Assembly: GCA_021200565.1 (NCBI GenBank)
Contig: JAJQGJ010000012.1
Coordinates: 62,001-126,000, forward strand
DNA from: Oscillospiraceae bacterium
Lineage (GTDB): Bacteria > Bacillota > Clostridia > Oscillospirales > Ruminococcaceae
Direction of reading: 5' to 3'
DNA: 64,000 nt
Shown here one piece after another: positions 25,891-39,141 of the stretch. The position numbers were made by a program, and so were the translations under genes. The number at the start of each line of letters is the position of its first letter. Position 1 is the first letter of the stretch. The notes under the pieces were generated by a model, which saw nothing but the letters and a program-made list of their open reading frames with translations, did no database searches and was not told where the DNA came from.

Positions 25891-26994
25891 ATGAAAGAGT
25901 ATGACCGCAAGATAATTACGGAGGACGGAAGCGAATACCTGGGATATGGTTTCGGAAGCCCGGATGAACGGGTTCTGGAGCTTGTATTCAACACTTCCAT
26001 GGTCGGCTATCAGGAGATAGTTTCGGATCCGTCCTATACCGATCAGATGGTCGTTATGACCTACCCTATCATAGGAAGCTACGGAATCAACGACGACGAT
26101 TTCGAAACCAAGTACCCGACAATCGGTGCTCTGGTCGTGAGAGACTATAACGATATGCCGTCGAATTTCCGTTATATAAAGACGCTTTCGGAGCTGCTGG
26201 AGGAAAACAGTATTCCCGGCATCAGTGGCGTTGACACACGTAAACTCACACGAAGCATCCGTGATTACGGTTCCCGCAGAGCCATTATCACCGATATTTC
26301 CACTTCCCTTGAGGAGGGGCTTGAAAAGATAAAGTCAGCTCCTGTTCCGCATGACGCTGTTTCAAGAGTCAGCACCAAGAAGCGTTGGTATTCAAGAACC
26401 TCTAACCCACAGTTCAATGTTGTAGCACTTGACTGCGGAATCAAACTCAACATTGTTCGCTCCCTCAACCGCAAGGGCTGCAACGTCACCATTGTCCCCT
26501 ACGACATCACTGCCGAAGAGGTCATTTTCATGAAGCCGGATGGAGTCTTCCTCTCAAACGGTCCCGGCGACCCGGAAGATGTCACTCAGGCAGTGGAGCT
26601 AGTCAAGGGTCTTCGTGGCAAGTATCCGATTTTCGGAATCTGCTTAGGACACCAGGTTATATCTTTGGCATACGGTGCGAAGACATATAAACTCAAGTTC
26701 GGTCACCGTGGCGGAAACCACCCGGTCAAGAATCTTGCAACCGGCAAGCTTGAAATAACTTCACAGAACCATAGCTACGCTGTTGACCCCGATAGTCTCA
26801 AGGGCACAGGTCTTGAAGTCACGCATATAAATCTTCTTGACAACACCATTGAGGGCGTTGAATGCAAAGAGGATAAAGTGTTCAGCGTTCAGTATCACCC
26901 GGAGAGCGCACCCGGTCCGGAGGATTCGGGATACCTGTTCGATAAATTCCTTGATTACATGAAGGAGGCGAAGAGTCATGCCGAAGAGAACTGA
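25891..26994 (+). CDS. carA: Carbamoyl-phosphate synthase small subunit
   Basis: 367-residue glutamine amidotransferase subunit delivering ammonia to CarB. The N-terminal domain has [20 protein letters not shown] and [16 protein letters not shown]; the class I amidotransferase domain has [11 protein letters not shown], the Cys nucleophile in FGICLGHQ and [21 protein letters not shown] lies upstream of the start. Its 3' end overlaps carB by 17 bases. Confidence 0.96.
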   Translation: MKEYDRKIITEDGSEYLGYGFGSPDERVLELVFNTSMVGYQEIVSDPSYTDQMVVMTYPIIGSYGINDDDFETKYPTIGALVVRDYNDMPSNFRYIKTLSELLEENSIPGISGVDTRKLTRSIRDYGSRRAIITDISTSLEEGLEKIKSAPVPHDAVSRVSTKKRWYSRTSNPQFNVVALDCGIKLNIVRSLNRKGCNVTIVPYDITAEEVIFMKPDGVFLSNGPGDPEDVTQAVELVKGLRGKYPIFGICLGHQVISLAYGAKTYKLKFGHRGGNHPVKNLATGKLEITSQNHSYAVDPDSLKGTGLEVTHINLLDNTIEGVECKEDKVFSVQYHPESAPGPEDSGYLFDKFLDYMKEAKSHAEEN

Positions 26995-29900
26995 CATAAA
27001 AAAGGTTTTGGTCATAGGCTCCGGTCCTATAGTCATCGGTCAGGCTGCTGAGTTTGACTATGCCGGAACTCAGGCTTGCCTGGCTCTCAAGGAAGAGGGC
27101 TATGAGGTTATTTTAGCTAACTCGAACCCCGCAACCATCATGACCGACACTTCTATTGCAGACAAGGTCTATATGGAGCCTTTAACTCTTGAGTACCTGG
27201 CTCGTATCTGCCGCTATGAGCGTCCCGACGCAATCGTTCCCGGAATCGGAGGACAGACTGGACTCAACCTTGCAATGCAGCTTTCCAAAAAAGGCGTTTT
27301 GCAGGAGTGCGAGATTGAGCTTTTAGGAACCGACGCCGACAGCATCGAGTGCGCAGAAGACAGAGAGCGTTTCAAGGAGCTTTGCGAGAGCATCGGCGAA
27401 CCGGTTGTTCCTTCCGAAATCACATACTCGATTGAAGAGGGCTTGAAAGCCGCTGAGGATATAGGCTACCCTGTTATCTTAAGACCTGCATTCACTCTTG
27501 GAGGCACCGGCGGCGGATTCGTCAACAACCCGGAAGAAATGAAGGTTATGATGAAGAACGCTCTGGCACTCTCCCCTGTCCACCAGGTTCTTGTTGAAAA
27601 GAGCATAAAAGGTTATAAAGAGATTGAGTATGAGGTCATGCGTGACGCAAACGACACCGCAATAACTGTTTGTAACATGGAAAACCTCGACCCTGTCGGA
27701 ATCCACACCGGCGACTCTATCGTCGTGGCACCGAGCCAGACTCTCACGAATAAAGAGTATCATATGCTCCGTAACAGTGCACTCAAAATTATCCGTGCAC
27801 TTAAGGTAAAGGGCGGCTGCAACGTTCAGTTCGCACTTGACCCGCAGTCGTTCAGGTACTATGTAATAGAAGTCAACCCGAGAGTTTCCCGCTCCTCGGC
27901 TCTCGCTTCGAAGGCGAGTGGCTACCCGATTGCAAGGGTTTCGGCTAAGATTGCAGTTGGAATGAACCTTGACGAGATTCAGCTTGTCAACACTCCTGCA
28001 TGCTTCGAGCCGTCGCTTGACTACGTTGTCACGAAGATGCCCAGGTTCCCGTTTGACAAGTTTGCAAGCGCTTCGAATGTCCTTTCAACCCAGATGAAGG
28101 CAACCGGCGAGGTCATGAGCGTCGGAAGAACCATGGAAGAAAGCCTTCTTAAGGCTATCCGTTCTTTGGAAGATGGAAAGAACCACATCCATATGGCGAA
28201 GTTCGACTCTGAGCACATGACGACAGACGATCTTCTTCAGTACATCCGTGAGGGCACCGACGACAGAATCTACGCCATTTCACAGCTTATGTGGATGGGA
28301 GTTGACCACTCAAGGATATGCAACATAACCGGAATCGACATGTTCTTCTTAGACAAGATAAAGAATATTGTTGACTTCGAGAAAGAGCTTGAGCAGTCAC
28401 CTCATTCAGAAAAGCTCTTAAGAGCAGCCAAGAAGATGGGCTTCTCAGACTCATACATCGCTGAGCTCTGGAAGACAACTGAGGATGAAGTCTATAGTGA
28501 GCGTTGCAGCGCCGGAATCTATCCCGTATACAAGATGATAGATACATGTGCAAGCGAGTTTTCGAGCTATGTTCCCTACTTCTACTCTACTTATGAGGAT
28601 GAAGAGGAGTCGATAGTTTCCGACAGAAAGAAGATTATAGTCTTGGGTTCCGGACCTATCAGAATCGGACAGGGCGTTGAGTTTGACTATTCGACTGTTC
28701 ACGCAATCAAGACCATCCGTGATGCCGGATATGAAGCTATCGTTATCAACAATAATCCTGAAACGGTTTCGACTGACTACACCACTGCGGACAAGCTCTA
28801 TTTCGAGCCGCTGACGGTTGAGGACGTCATGAACGTCGTCCACCATGAAAACCCTGTTGGAGTTATCGCAACCTTGGGCGGTCAGACTGCCGTAAATCTG
28901 GCAGCACCTCTCACCAAGCGTGGAGTAAAGATTATCGGAACCGACTGCGACGCCATCGAAAAGGCTGAAAACCGTGACGCTTTCGATGCTGTTATCCGCT
29001 CATTAGGAATTCCGAACCCGACGGGTGATGCCGTTACGAACATCGAAGACGGCGTCAAGGTCGCTGAAAGAATCGGATATCCGGTTCTCGTCAGACCGTC
29101 GTTCGTCTTGGGCGGAAGAGCTATGGAGATTGTCGCTACAGAAGAGATGCTCCGGCACTATCTCAAGAACGCCGTTGAGGTCGACGTCGACAAACCTGTG
29201 CTCGTTGATAAGTACATCATGGGAAAAGAAGTAGAGGTCGATGCTATCTGCGACGGCGAAGAGGTCTTTATCCCGGGAATTATGGAGCTGGTTGAGAGAA
29301 CCGGTGTCCATTCCGGCGACAGCATGAGCGTTTATCCGCCGTTCAGCATTTCACAGGCTGTCAAGGACACCATCAACGATTATACAACCCGCCTCGGCTT
29401 GGGAATCGGCATTGTCGGACTCTTCAACATCCAGTTCATAGTCGACAAGGATGACAATGTCTCGGTTATCGAGGTAAACCCAAGAGCGTCAAGAAGTGTT
29501 CCGTTCCTCTCGAAGTCAACCGGCATAAATCTTGTAAGCGTTGCGACGAAGTGCATGCTCGGGCACAGCCTCAGAGAGCAGGGCATCACGGACATGACCC
29601 CGAAAGAAAAGAAGCGCTGGTATGTCAAGGCTCCGGCGTTCTCGTTCGAGAAGCTTACAGGCATGGATTCCTATCTGTCGCCTGAGATGAAGTCAACCGG
29701 CGAAGCTATCGGCTATGACGACAAGCTGAACCGTGCCGTCTACAAGGCACTTCAGGCTTCCGGCATCAAGATGAAGGAGTATGGCACAGTTATCGTAACC
29801 GTTGCCGATGAAGATAAAGAGGAAGCTCTGCCGCTGATTCGCAGATTCTATAACTTGGGTTATAATATCGAAGCTACAGCCGGAACTGCGAAGTTCTTAA

Positions 29901-30163
29901 AGCAACACGGTATCAGAACCCGTGTCAAGGGCAAGATAAGCGAAGGAAGCGACGAAATACTCGATTCCATCAGGGCAGGATATGTAAGCTACATCATCAA
30001 TACCCGTGCTGTTCTCTCAGGAGTTCACTATGAGGACGGCATTGAGATAAGACGCTGCGCTATCCAGAACGGTGTTACCACGTTTACTTCGCTCGATACA
30101 GTGAGGATTCTTTTGGATGTTCTTGAAGATATGATTCCGCCGATTTCGACGATTGATGCGTAA
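26978..30163 (+). CDS. carB: Carbamoyl-phosphate synthase large subunit
   Basis: 1,061-residue synthetase making carbamoyl phosphate for pyrimidines and arginine. Two homologous ATP-grasp halves are visible, each starting with a [20 protein letters not shown] or [20 protein letters not shown] motif (about residues 7 and 551). A C-terminal allosteric MGS-like domain (about 930-1061) ends the protein. Full length for the family. GGAGGCG inside carA serves as its ribosome-binding site. The gene ends at a family A repeat that doubles as a terminator. Confidence 0.97.
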   Translation: MPKRTDIKKVLVIGSGPIVIGQAAEFDYAGTQACLALKEEGYEVILANSNPATIMTDTSIADKVYMEPLTLEYLARICRYERPDAIVPGIGGQTGLNLAMQLSKKGVLQECEIELLGTDADSIECAEDRERFKELCESIGEPVVPSEITYSIEEGLKAAEDIGYPVILRPAFTLGGTGGGFVNNPEEMKVMMKNALALSPVHQVLVEKSIKGYKEIEYEVMRDANDTAITVCNMENLDPVGIHTGDSIVVAPSQTLTNKEYHMLRNSALKIIRALKVKGGCNVQFALDPQSFRYYVIEVNPRVSRSSALASKASGYPIARVSAKIAVGMNLDEIQLVNTPACFEPSLDYVVTKMPRFPFDKFASASNVLSTQMKATGEVMSVGRTMEESLLKAIRSLEDGKNHIHMAKFDSEHMTTDDLLQYIREGTDDRIYAISQLMWMGVDHSRICNITGIDMFFLDKIKNIVDFEKELEQSPHSEKLLRAAKKMGFSDSYIAELWKTTEDEVYSERCSAGIYPVYKMIDTCASEFSSYVPYFYSTYEDEEESIVSDRKKIIVLGSGPIRIGQGVEFDYSTVHAIKTIRDAGYEAIVINNNPETVSTDYTTADKLYFEPLTVEDVMNVVHHENPVGVIATLGGQTAVNLAAPLTKRGVKIIGTDCDAIEKAENRDAFDAVIRSLGIPNPTGDAVTNIEDGVKVAERIGYPVLVRPSFVLGGRAMEIVATEEMLRHYLKNAVEVDVDKPVLVDKYIMGKEVEVDAICDGEEVFIPGIMELVERTGVHSGDSMSVYPPFSISQAVKDTINDYTTRLGLGIGIVGLFNIQFIVDKDDNVSVIEVNPRASRSVPFLSKSTGINLVSVATKCMLGHSLREQGITDMTPKEKKRWYVKAPAFSFEKLTGMDSYLSPEMKSTGEAIGYDDKLNRAVYKALQASGIKMKEYGTVIVTVADEDKEEALPLIRRFYNLGYNIEATAGTAKFLKQHGIRTRVKGKISEGSDEILDSIRAGYVSYIINTRAVLSGVHYEDGIEIRRCAIQNGVTTFTSLDTVRILLDVLEDMIPPISTIDA

Positions 30164-30166
30164 TTT

Positions 30167-30243
30167 GTAGGGGCGGATATTATCCGCCCGTTACGGGCAC
30201 CTGCGAAGGGTTCGGGCGGATAATATCCGCCCCTACTTTTTTT
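30167..30243 (+). repeat. REP-like family A copy 4, acting as carAB terminator
   Basis: The best-preserved copy: arms at 30167-30190 and 30213-30236 are fully complementary over 24 bp with a 22-base spacer, and each arm is itself palindromic. It starts 3 bases after the carB stop and is followed at once by a run of seven Ts (30237-30243). It therefore has every property of an intrinsic terminator for the 18-kb plus-strand cluster. Confidence 0.85.
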
Positions 30244-30270
30244 ATCCTCATACATCCCATTATTTGACCC

Positions 30271-30299
30271 TTGCATTCCCTAACACATCGTGCTATAAT
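30271..30299 (+). promoter_or_regulatory. Promoter of the activase/dehydratase fusion gene
   Basis: -35 TTGCAT (30271-30276), 17-base spacer, -10 TATAAT (30294-30299). Confidence 0.7.
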
Positions 30300-30311
30300 A
30301 ATTATACATAT

Positions 30312-30338
30312 GGGTATTGTCTGAAAATGACTATACCC
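30312..30338 (+). promoter_or_regulatory. 5'-end hairpin of the activase-fusion transcript
   Basis: GGGTATTGTC (30312-30321) pairs with GACTATACCC (30329-30338) with one mismatch and a 7-base loop. It starts about 6 bases after the expected transcription start, so it is either an operator dyad or a 5'-stabilising hairpin. Confidence 0.5.
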
Positions 30339-30381
30339 TATTAAAATGACACTTTGTTTTACCTGGAGGAGTCCAACAGAA

Positions 30382-33300
30382 ATGAATATCTATCGTGCAG
30401 GAATAGACATTGGCAGCACGACCATAAAGCTGGTCATTTTGGATGATGACAATAATATAATTTTTGGCGAATACCGTCGCCATCAGGCACGGATTCAGCC
30501 TGCTATGAGCGAGCTCTTAACTGAGGCGAAAGAAAGACTTGGGGATTTCAAACTTCGGCTCAAGATTACCGGCTCCGGCTCAATAAATCTCGGAAAAGCA
30601 CTCAATATCGGTTTCGTTCAGGAGGTTGCGGCAGTTGCTTCGGCACTTGAGCTTGTGGCACCTCAGACAGACGTTGCGATAGAGCTCGGCGGCGAGGACG
30701 CCAAGATCATCTACTTCAAGGGCGGGCTCGAAGAGAGAATGAACGGCGTTTGTGCCGGAGGAACCGGCTCATTTATAGATCAGATGGCGGCGCTTCTGCA
30801 GACCGATGCAGAAGGTCTTAATAATCTTGCCGCAAATTACCAGAGGCTCTACCCTATTGCCGCACGCTGCGGAGTTTTCGCAAAAACCGACATCCAGCCG
30901 CTTATAAATGAAGGTGCGGCTAAGGAAGACCTGGCAGCTTCCATTTTCCAGGCGGTTGTTACCCAGACCATCTCCGGTCTTGCCTGCGGAAAGCCGATAA
31001 GAGGCTGCGTGGCGTTTTTGGGAGGACCGCTTCACTTCCTCCCGGAGCTCAAGAAAGCATTTATAAGAACGCTCAAGCTGACTCCCGAAAACGTTGTCGA
31101 CCCGGACAATTCGCATTTGTTTGCCGCTATGGGAGCAGCTCTCGAAGCCTCGGACGAGGTTCTCACCGATCCCGACGTTCTGATTGAGCGTCTGAAATCC
31201 GGCATTGAGATGGCGTTTGAATTAAAGAGGCTCGATCCATTATTTAAAGATGAAGATGATTTCAGAGAGTTCACCGAAAGACACGCAAAAGCAGTAGTCA
31301 AAAAAGAGAAGCTCGAAGACTATTCGGGAAACTGCTACTTGGGAATAGATGCCGGCTCAACAACAACCAAGATTGCCCTCATCGGCGAAGAGGGTCAGCT
31401 TCTCTATTCTTACTATACATCAAACCAGGGCTCGCCAGTCAAGAGCTCGATTGAAGCCGTTTCGGACATGGGCAAGCATATGCCTGCGTCCGCAAAGATT
31501 GTGAGAGCCTGCTCTACCGGATATGGCGAATCGCTCTTGAAGTCCGCTTTTAACCTGGATGACGGCGAGGTTGAAACCATTGCGCACACCACTGCGGCAG
31601 CGTTCTTTAACCCGTCTGTCGACTGTGTCCTCGACATCGGCGGGCAGGACATGAAATGCATCAAGCTCAAGGACGGTTCAGTAGATACGATTCTACTCAA
31701 CGAAGCCTGCTCCTCCGGCTGCGGCTCGTTTATCGAGAACTTTGCACAGTCACTCGGCTACACCGCACAGGAATTTGCCGAAAAGGCTCTTTATGCGAAG
31801 CACCCGATTGACCTCGGCACACGCTGCACCGTATTCATGAACTCGAACGTCAAGCAAGCCCAGAAGGAGGGCGCAACGGTTGAGGACATTTCGGCGGGAC
31901 TCGCATATTCGGTCATAAAGAATGCACTTTTCAAGGTTATAAAGCTCTCGAGCGCTCAGGAGCTGGGATCCAGCGTTGTCGTTCAGGGCGGAACGTTCAT
32001 GAACAAAGCAGTACTTCGGGCTTTCGAGAAGATTTCCGGTGCGGATGCTATTTGCCCGGACATTGCCGGAATCATGGGCGCATTCGGCGCCGCTCTTATC
32101 GCAAAAGACCGTTACAACGGCGGCGAGAGCTCGATGCTCCCTATCTCAGAAATCGAGAATTTAACATACAAGACTGCGACAACACACTGCCGCGGCTGCT
32201 CGAACAGCTGCATGCTCACTATTAACACCTTCTCCGGCGGCAGGCGGCATATCACCGGAAACCGCTGCGAAAAAGGGCTCGGGAACACAGCCTCCCAAGA
32301 TAAGGGTCCCAACATGATGGAGTATAAGTACGAGCGCATTTTCGGCTATACTCCGCTTGAGAACCCGACTCGTGGCGTTATCGGCATCCCGAGAGTACTT
32401 AATATCTACGAAAACTACCCGTTCTGGGCGACTTTCTTCACGAAATTAGGCTTCCGGATGGAGCTTTCCCCGAAATCGAGCCACAAGATTTATGAGCTCG
32501 GGATGGAGAGCATTCCCTCAGAGTCGGAGTGCTACCCGGCGAAGCTTTCGCATGGTCACGTCCAGTGGCTGATTGACCACGGAATCAAAACCATCTTCCA
32601 TCCCTGCGTATTCTATGAGCACATGGAGTCGAAGACAGCTCAGAACCACTATAATTGCCCTATCGTTATCTCGTATCCCGAGAATCTGAAAAACAACGTC
32701 GAGGGTGTTATCGACGGCGACGTTCGGCTCATCCGTCCATTCATCGCTTTCACGAGTGAGAAGACCGCTGCAGACAGGCTGGTTGCAGTTTGCAAGGAAG
32801 AGTGGGAAATTCCTGAAAAAGAAGTAAGAGAAGCCGTCCACGAAGCCTGGGAGGAGCAGCTGAAAGCTAAATCGGACATCAGAGCCAAAGGAAAAGAGAT
32901 TCTTAAGTGGATGGAAGACAACCACAGAAAAGGAATCGTTCTCGCAGGCAGACCCTATCACGTCGACCCGGAGATAAACCACGGTATTCCAGAGATGATC
33001 GCTTCCTATGGCTTGGCGGTTCTGACAGAAGACAGCCTCCCGAATGATTTCATGACCGACAGCCCGCTTCGGTCGAACGATCAGTGGGTGTTCCACTCAA
33101 GGCTCTATGCCGCAGCTGAGTACATAAGAAACCGGGATGACCTTGAGCTTATCCAGCTCAACTCATTCGGCTGTGGGCTCGATGCGGTCACGACTGACCA
33201 GGTTCAGGAAATCCTGAACGGCTCGAACAAGCTCTATACTGTTCTTAAGATAGACGAGGTTTCGAATCTCGGTGCGGCAAGAATAAGAATCCGCAGTCTT

Positions 33301-34629
33301 CTCTCAGCTATGAACCAGCGTGACAGAAGCGGCATCAAGGCTGAGCCTAAAACCGCCGCCTACAACCGGGCTACTTTTACAAAGAAGATGCGTGAAGAGG
33401 GCTACACCATAATCGCTCCTCAGATGAGCCCGATTCACTTCGACATCATCGAACCTGTTGCCAAGAAGCACGGCTACAATTTAGTTGTCCTCGACAACGA
33501 CAACCGCTCGGCTATCGACATGGGACTAAAATTTGTCAACAACGATGCCTGCTTCCCGTCTATCACCGTTGTCGGGCAGATTATGGAGGCGGTGCTTTCC
33601 GGAAAGTACGACACCGACAAGCTCGCAATCATCATGACCCAGACAGGCGGCTGCTGCAGAGCGAGTAACTACGTCGGATTCATAAGGCGTGCTCTGGAGA
33701 AGGTTAACCTCGGGCACATTCCGGTCATCTCGCTCAACGCAAACGGAATGGAGACGAACGAGGGCTTCAAAATTACGCTTCCGTTCCTACTCGACATGGC
33801 GAAGGCTATCGTCTATGGCGACCTGTTTATGAGGTGCCTTTACCGCACTAGACCATATGAGCTCGAAGCCGGTTCCGCCAACAAGCTCCACAACAAGTGG
33901 CAGAAGATCGCTATCGATTCACTTATTGACAACGAAAACGGAATGTCATATAAGAAGGTCTGCCAGGGCATTGTCGACGCTTTTGACAATCTGCCGCTCG
34001 ACCCGAGCATCGTGAAGCCGAGGGTTGGCATTGTCGGTGAAATCCTGGTCAAATACATGCCGCTTGCAAACAATCACCTTGTTGAGCTCCTTGAGAGTGA
34101 GGGTGCAGAGGCGGTTGTGCCGGATCTCATGGACTTCATGAACTACAGCCTTTATAACGCCGTCTACAAGCACAAGTATCTTGGCACTCCATACCGCTCG
34201 CAGCTCGTGAACGAGATTGGCATCAAGGCGATAAAGATGCTCCGGAAGCCTGCGACTGACGCCCTCGAGAAGAGCAAGCGCTTTGAAGCTCCGAGCGATA
34301 TAAGACACGTAGCCGAGCTTGCCAAGCCGGTTATCTCGATAGGCAACCAGTACGGCGAGGGTTGGCTCCTGACCGGCGAAATGGCGGAGCTCATCGAGAT
34401 GGGTGTCCCGAACATCGTCTGTATCCAGCCGTTCGCATGTTTGCCGAACCACGTTGTCGGAAAAGGCGCAATCAAGGCTCTGAAGAAGCACTATCCCGAG
34501 GCAAATATAGTCGCAGTTGACTATGACCCCGGAGCCTCGGAGGTCAACCAGTTTAATCGTATCAAGCTGATGCTGACATCTGCTCAAAAGGCAGTAGCGA
34601 AAGAGCAGGAAGTAAAAATCAAGGCATAA
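30382..34629 (+). CDS. Giant 2-hydroxyacyl-CoA dehydratase activase/dehydratase-like fusion
   Basis: 1,415-residue cytoplasmic protein with two BadF/BcrA-type activator ATPase domains in tandem (about 1-270, starting YRAGIDIGSTTIKLVIL; about 315-580, starting YLGIDAGSTTTKIALI). A Cys-rich linker follows (CRGCSNSC, about 603-610), then a DUF2229-like region and an HGD-D-like dehydratase domain with GCGLDAVTTDQV and TQTGGCCRAS (about 1085-1095). Only C124 is seen in the first ATPase motif (NGVCAGGTGSF), whereas the second has C443 and C447 (NEACSSGCGSF), so the [4Fe-4S] bridge probably belongs to repeat 2. Such fusions are widespread in Clostridia with no proven substrate. GGAGGAG sets the start; its own promoter and a strong terminator bracket it. 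Confidence 0.85.
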   Translation: MNIYRAGIDIGSTTIKLVILDDDNNIIFGEYRRHQARIQPAMSELLTEAKERLGDFKLRLKITGSGSINLGKALNIGFVQEVAAVASALELVAPQTDVAIELGGEDAKIIYFKGGLEERMNGVCAGGTGSFIDQMAALLQTDAEGLNNLAANYQRLYPIAARCGVFAKTDIQPLINEGAAKEDLAASIFQAVVTQTISGLACGKPIRGCVAFLGGPLHFLPELKKAFIRTLKLTPENVVDPDNSHLFAAMGAALEASDEVLTDPDVLIERLKSGIEMAFELKRLDPLFKDEDDFREFTERHAKAVVKKEKLEDYSGNCYLGIDAGSTTTKIALIGEEGQLLYSYYTSNQGSPVKSSIEAVSDMGKHMPASAKIVRACSTGYGESLLKSAFNLDDGEVETIAHTTAAAFFNPSVDCVLDIGGQDMKCIKLKDGSVDTILLNEACSSGCGSFIENFAQSLGYTAQEFAEKALYAKHPIDLGTRCTVFMNSNVKQAQKEGATVEDISAGLAYSVIKNALFKVIKLSSAQELGSSVVVQGGTFMNKAVLRAFEKISGADAICPDIAGIMGAFGAALIAKDRYNGGESSMLPISEIENLTYKTATTHCRGCSNSCMLTINTFSGGRRHITGNRCEKGLGNTASQDKGPNMMEYKYERIFGYTPLENPTRGVIGIPRVLNIYENYPFWATFFTKLGFRMELSPKSSHKIYELGMESIPSESECYPAKLSHGHVQWLIDHGIKTIFHPCVFYEHMESKTAQNHYNCPIVISYPENLKNNVEGVIDGDVRLIRPFIAFTSEKTAADRLVAVCKEEWEIPEKEVREAVHEAWEEQLKAKSDIRAKGKEILKWMEDNHRKGIVLAGRPYHVDPEINHGIPEMIASYGLAVLTEDSLPNDFMTDSPLRSNDQWVFHSRLYAAAEYIRNRDDLELIQLNSFGCGLDAVTTDQVQEILNGSNKLYTVLKIDEVSNLGAARIRIRSLLSAMNQRDRSGIKAEPKTAAYNRATFTKKMREEGYTIIAPQMSPIHFDIIEPVAKKHGYNLVVLDNDNRSAIDMGLKFVNNDACFPSITVVGQIMEAVLSGKYDTDKLAIIMTQTGGCCRASNYVGFIRRALEKVNLGHIPVISLNANGMETNEGFKITLPFLLDMAKAIVYGDLFMRCLYRTRPYELEAGSANKLHNKWQKIAIDSLIDNENGMSYKKVCQGIVDAFDNLPLDPSIVKPRVGIVGEILVKYMPLANNHLVELLESEGAEAVVPDLMDFMNYSLYNAVYKHKYLGTPYRSQLVNEIGIKAIKMLRKPATDALEKSKRFEAPSDIRHVAELAKPVISIGNQYGEGWLLTGEMAELIEMGVPNIVCIQPFACLPNHVVGKGAIKALKKHYPEANIVAVDYDPGASEVNQFNRIKLMLTSAQKAVAKEQEVKIKA

Positions 34630-34634
34630 TAAAA

Positions 34635-34669
34635 CAACCGTAAGGATTTGCCCTTACGGTTGATTTTTT
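34635..34669 (+). terminator. Bidirectional terminator after the activase fusion
   Basis: Perfect 11-bp stem CAACCGTAAGG/CCTTACGGTTG (34635-34645 and 34652-34662), 6-base loop, then ATTTTTTG. On the minus strand the hairpin is followed by TTTTATT, so it can also serve the convergent lipoprotein gene. Confidence 0.9.
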
Positions 34670-34670
34670 G

Positions 34671-36263
34671 TTATCCAGCAATGAAATTATCAACAGCCGA
34701 AATTATCATCTCGGCTATTTCTTCGTCGTATTCGCTATTCTGAAGCTCATAACCGGAGTCGTCTAAGAGTCCTGAGAGCGATTCATCTGTCGGATCACTT
34801 ACTATTTCTTCAATAGACCCGGCAACCGACTCCCAGCTCTCAACCAGGCACTCAAGCTGCCAGTCGAAATCATCGGAGCTCGCTTTCCATTCGTCTAGCA
34901 AAGCAGTTATAGCATACTCGCTTAGGACATATTTGTGAAACTCCGCCCAGTCGAGGAGGCTTCCCGCAGCGGAAACTGACCGAAGCGAGCTTCCGGCGGT
35001 TCCAGGGGCGACGTTTGCACAGGCTTCAATAATGGTGCTGAATTCCTCGAGGCAATTATCAATGAGGTACTGAGCATCATAATAGCTCTCAATTCTCCCG
35101 ACAAGGCTGTAGGTTTCGGAATCATCGGGGATCATGTATTTGTTGTCGCCGATGACGATATAGTGGGCGTGACCATAAAGGCTGTTTCCGACGGGAGCAG
35201 AGACGGACATGAAGTATATTAGATATTCAGATTCGTCAGCGAACACAATCGTATACCTGGCGAGATACTCGCCGCTGACATAGAAATTATCGTCAACCGT
35301 CGGGGTTTCGTCCATTTCAAGGCTCAAAAGGAGTTCTAAGAACTCGCTCTTGGTCTCTTCGTCCATTTCAATCTGAATGTCACCCGCTTTATTTCGCTCG
35401 ATGTAGACAGTTGAGCCCTCGAAATTGGCATTAAGAAGCGGGTTCACAGGTTCATCGGTCTTGTAGGGAATCATCTCGTACTCCCCGACCTCTCTGTCCT
35501 CATTGACGGTGCCGTCGTCCCGGAGAACATAAGGCAGGATGTCATCGATAGCACTTAAGATTTCGTCCATTTTGGACTTGTCTTCTTCATAGGTTCTTGT
35601 CGTGAAGTAGCTGTAATCGTCGGGATTTGCTATCAGATAAGCGTTGCATAAAATCCAGTTCCTCGCCTGATCGTAGCAGACGTCACTCCATTCGCCAGAC
35701 TCAAGCTTATATTCAGCATAGCAGATTTCATGAAGCTTGTAGTCCTCAGAATAGATTTCGAGAAAGTAGCTTTCGACGTCTGCAAAGCTCTCCTCATCGA
35801 TAGTGAACAGCTCGCCGTTTATTACTAAATAATAATCTGGGTCGTAAACCGCAGTGGAGTAGTTCCAGTGGCTCGATTCGTAACTGCTGAGCGAAATTTC
35901 AGAGCCATCGGAAAGAGTTACAGTATAGTGAGTGACTATGGAATCCGCATCAAAGTCTTCGAGCTCCACCGGCTCTTCGCTCATCTCTGAGCTTTCAAGA
36001 GCGCTCACGAAATCAGAAAGCTCATCATCAGTAAGAGTAATCGGGTCATTAAGAGCCTGGACATCAAACATTCTCGCAACCGTAACCGTGCAGTTGCTCA
36101 AATCAGCGTTTAGAAGCGGATTTGAGACTTCGGAAATGGGATCTTCGGTTACGTCTGTATCGCTGTAATGAGTTTCATCATAGTCGGTTACGGTAGCTTC
36201 GGCACAACCGACAAGGCTCAGAAGAACTGCCAGGCAGGTTAATATCAATAGAATTCTTTTCAC
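34671..36263 (-). CDS. Lipoprotein with internally duplicated domain
   Basis: 530-residue predicted lipoprotein; signal peptide with lipobox LVGC, lipidated Cys at residue 20. GTG start at 36263, preceded by AAAGGAGC; an ATG 13 codons upstream is inside the adjacent repeat and gives no better signal peptide. Two homologous segments each begin NPLLNA-D/N (residues 48 and 274), continue with T/SxVxxxR, an acidic helix, a strand pattern TxxxxYTVTLSDGSE / LARYTIVFADESE and a YYLVING / HYIVIGD strand, and end in a SYFLE/ESYY helix. A helical, acidic C-terminus follows from about 400. Function unknown; no recognised family. Confidence 0.75.
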   Translation of the reverse strand: MKRILLILTCLAVLLSLVGCAEATVTDYDETHYSDTDVTEDPISEVSNPLLNADLSNCTVTVARMFDVQALNDPITLTDDELSDFVSALESSEMSEEPVELEDFDADSIVTHYTVTLSDGSEISLSSYESSHWNYSTAVYDPDYYLVINGELFTIDEESFADVESYFLEIYSEDYKLHEICYAEYKLESGEWSDVCYDQARNWILCNAYLIANPDDYSYFTTRTYEEDKSKMDEILSAIDDILPYVLRDDGTVNEDREVGEYEMIPYKTDEPVNPLLNANFEGSTVYIERNKAGDIQIEMDEETKSEFLELLLSLEMDETPTVDDNFYVSGEYLARYTIVFADESEYLIYFMSVSAPVGNSLYGHAHYIVIGDNKYMIPDDSETYSLVGRIESYYDAQYLIDNCLEEFSTIIEACANVAPGTAGSSLRSVSAAGSLLDWAEFHKYVLSEYAITALLDEWKASSDDFDWQLECLVESWESVAGSIEEIVSDPTDESLSGLLDDSGYELQNSEYDEEIAEMIISAVDNFIAG

Positions 36264-36285
36264 AAAAAACGCTCCTTTCTCTTCT

Positions 36286-36373
36286 GTAGGGGCTGGATAC
36301 ACAGGTTAGCTTTGCTAACCTGTCCGTCCGGGCACTATCGGCGGGGATGCGGGCGGATAATATCCGCCCCTAC
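36286..36373. repeat. REP-like family A copy 5 (degenerate left arm)
   Basis: The right arm is intact (CGGGCGGATA... to CCCTAC, ending 36373). The left arm is altered to GTAGGGGCTGGATAC, followed by a separate 8-bp hairpin AGGTTAGC/GCTAACCT. It looks like a family A repeat disrupted by or fused with another palindrome, between the lipoprotein gene and the ATP synthase terminator. Confidence 0.75.
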
Positions 36374-36417
36374 ATAGCTCCTACTTATAATACAAATCAC
36401 ATGCCATTATTATTGCA

Positions 36418-36451
36418 AAAATCCCGCAAAAATTTTCTTGCGGGACTTTTT

Positions 36452-36452
<1 letters not shown>
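36418..36452 (-). terminator. ATP synthase operon terminator
   Basis: Stem TCCCGCAA/TTGCGGGA (36422-36429 and 36438-36445), 8-base loop, with A-rich sequence on one side and T-rich on the other. On the minus strand the hairpin runs into a U-rich tail 7 bases after the atpC stop; it can work in both directions. Confidence 0.85.
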
Positions 36453-39130
<2,678 letters not shown>

Positions 39131-39141
39131 TCGATGTCTCC

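Noticed and set aside
30310-30340. ANTAR target in the leader of the 30.4-kb gene, by analogy with 12.2 kb
   Set aside because: A single hairpin with a 7-base loop (TGAAAAT), no second hairpin and no terminator; the shared TATACCCT is probably coincidental.
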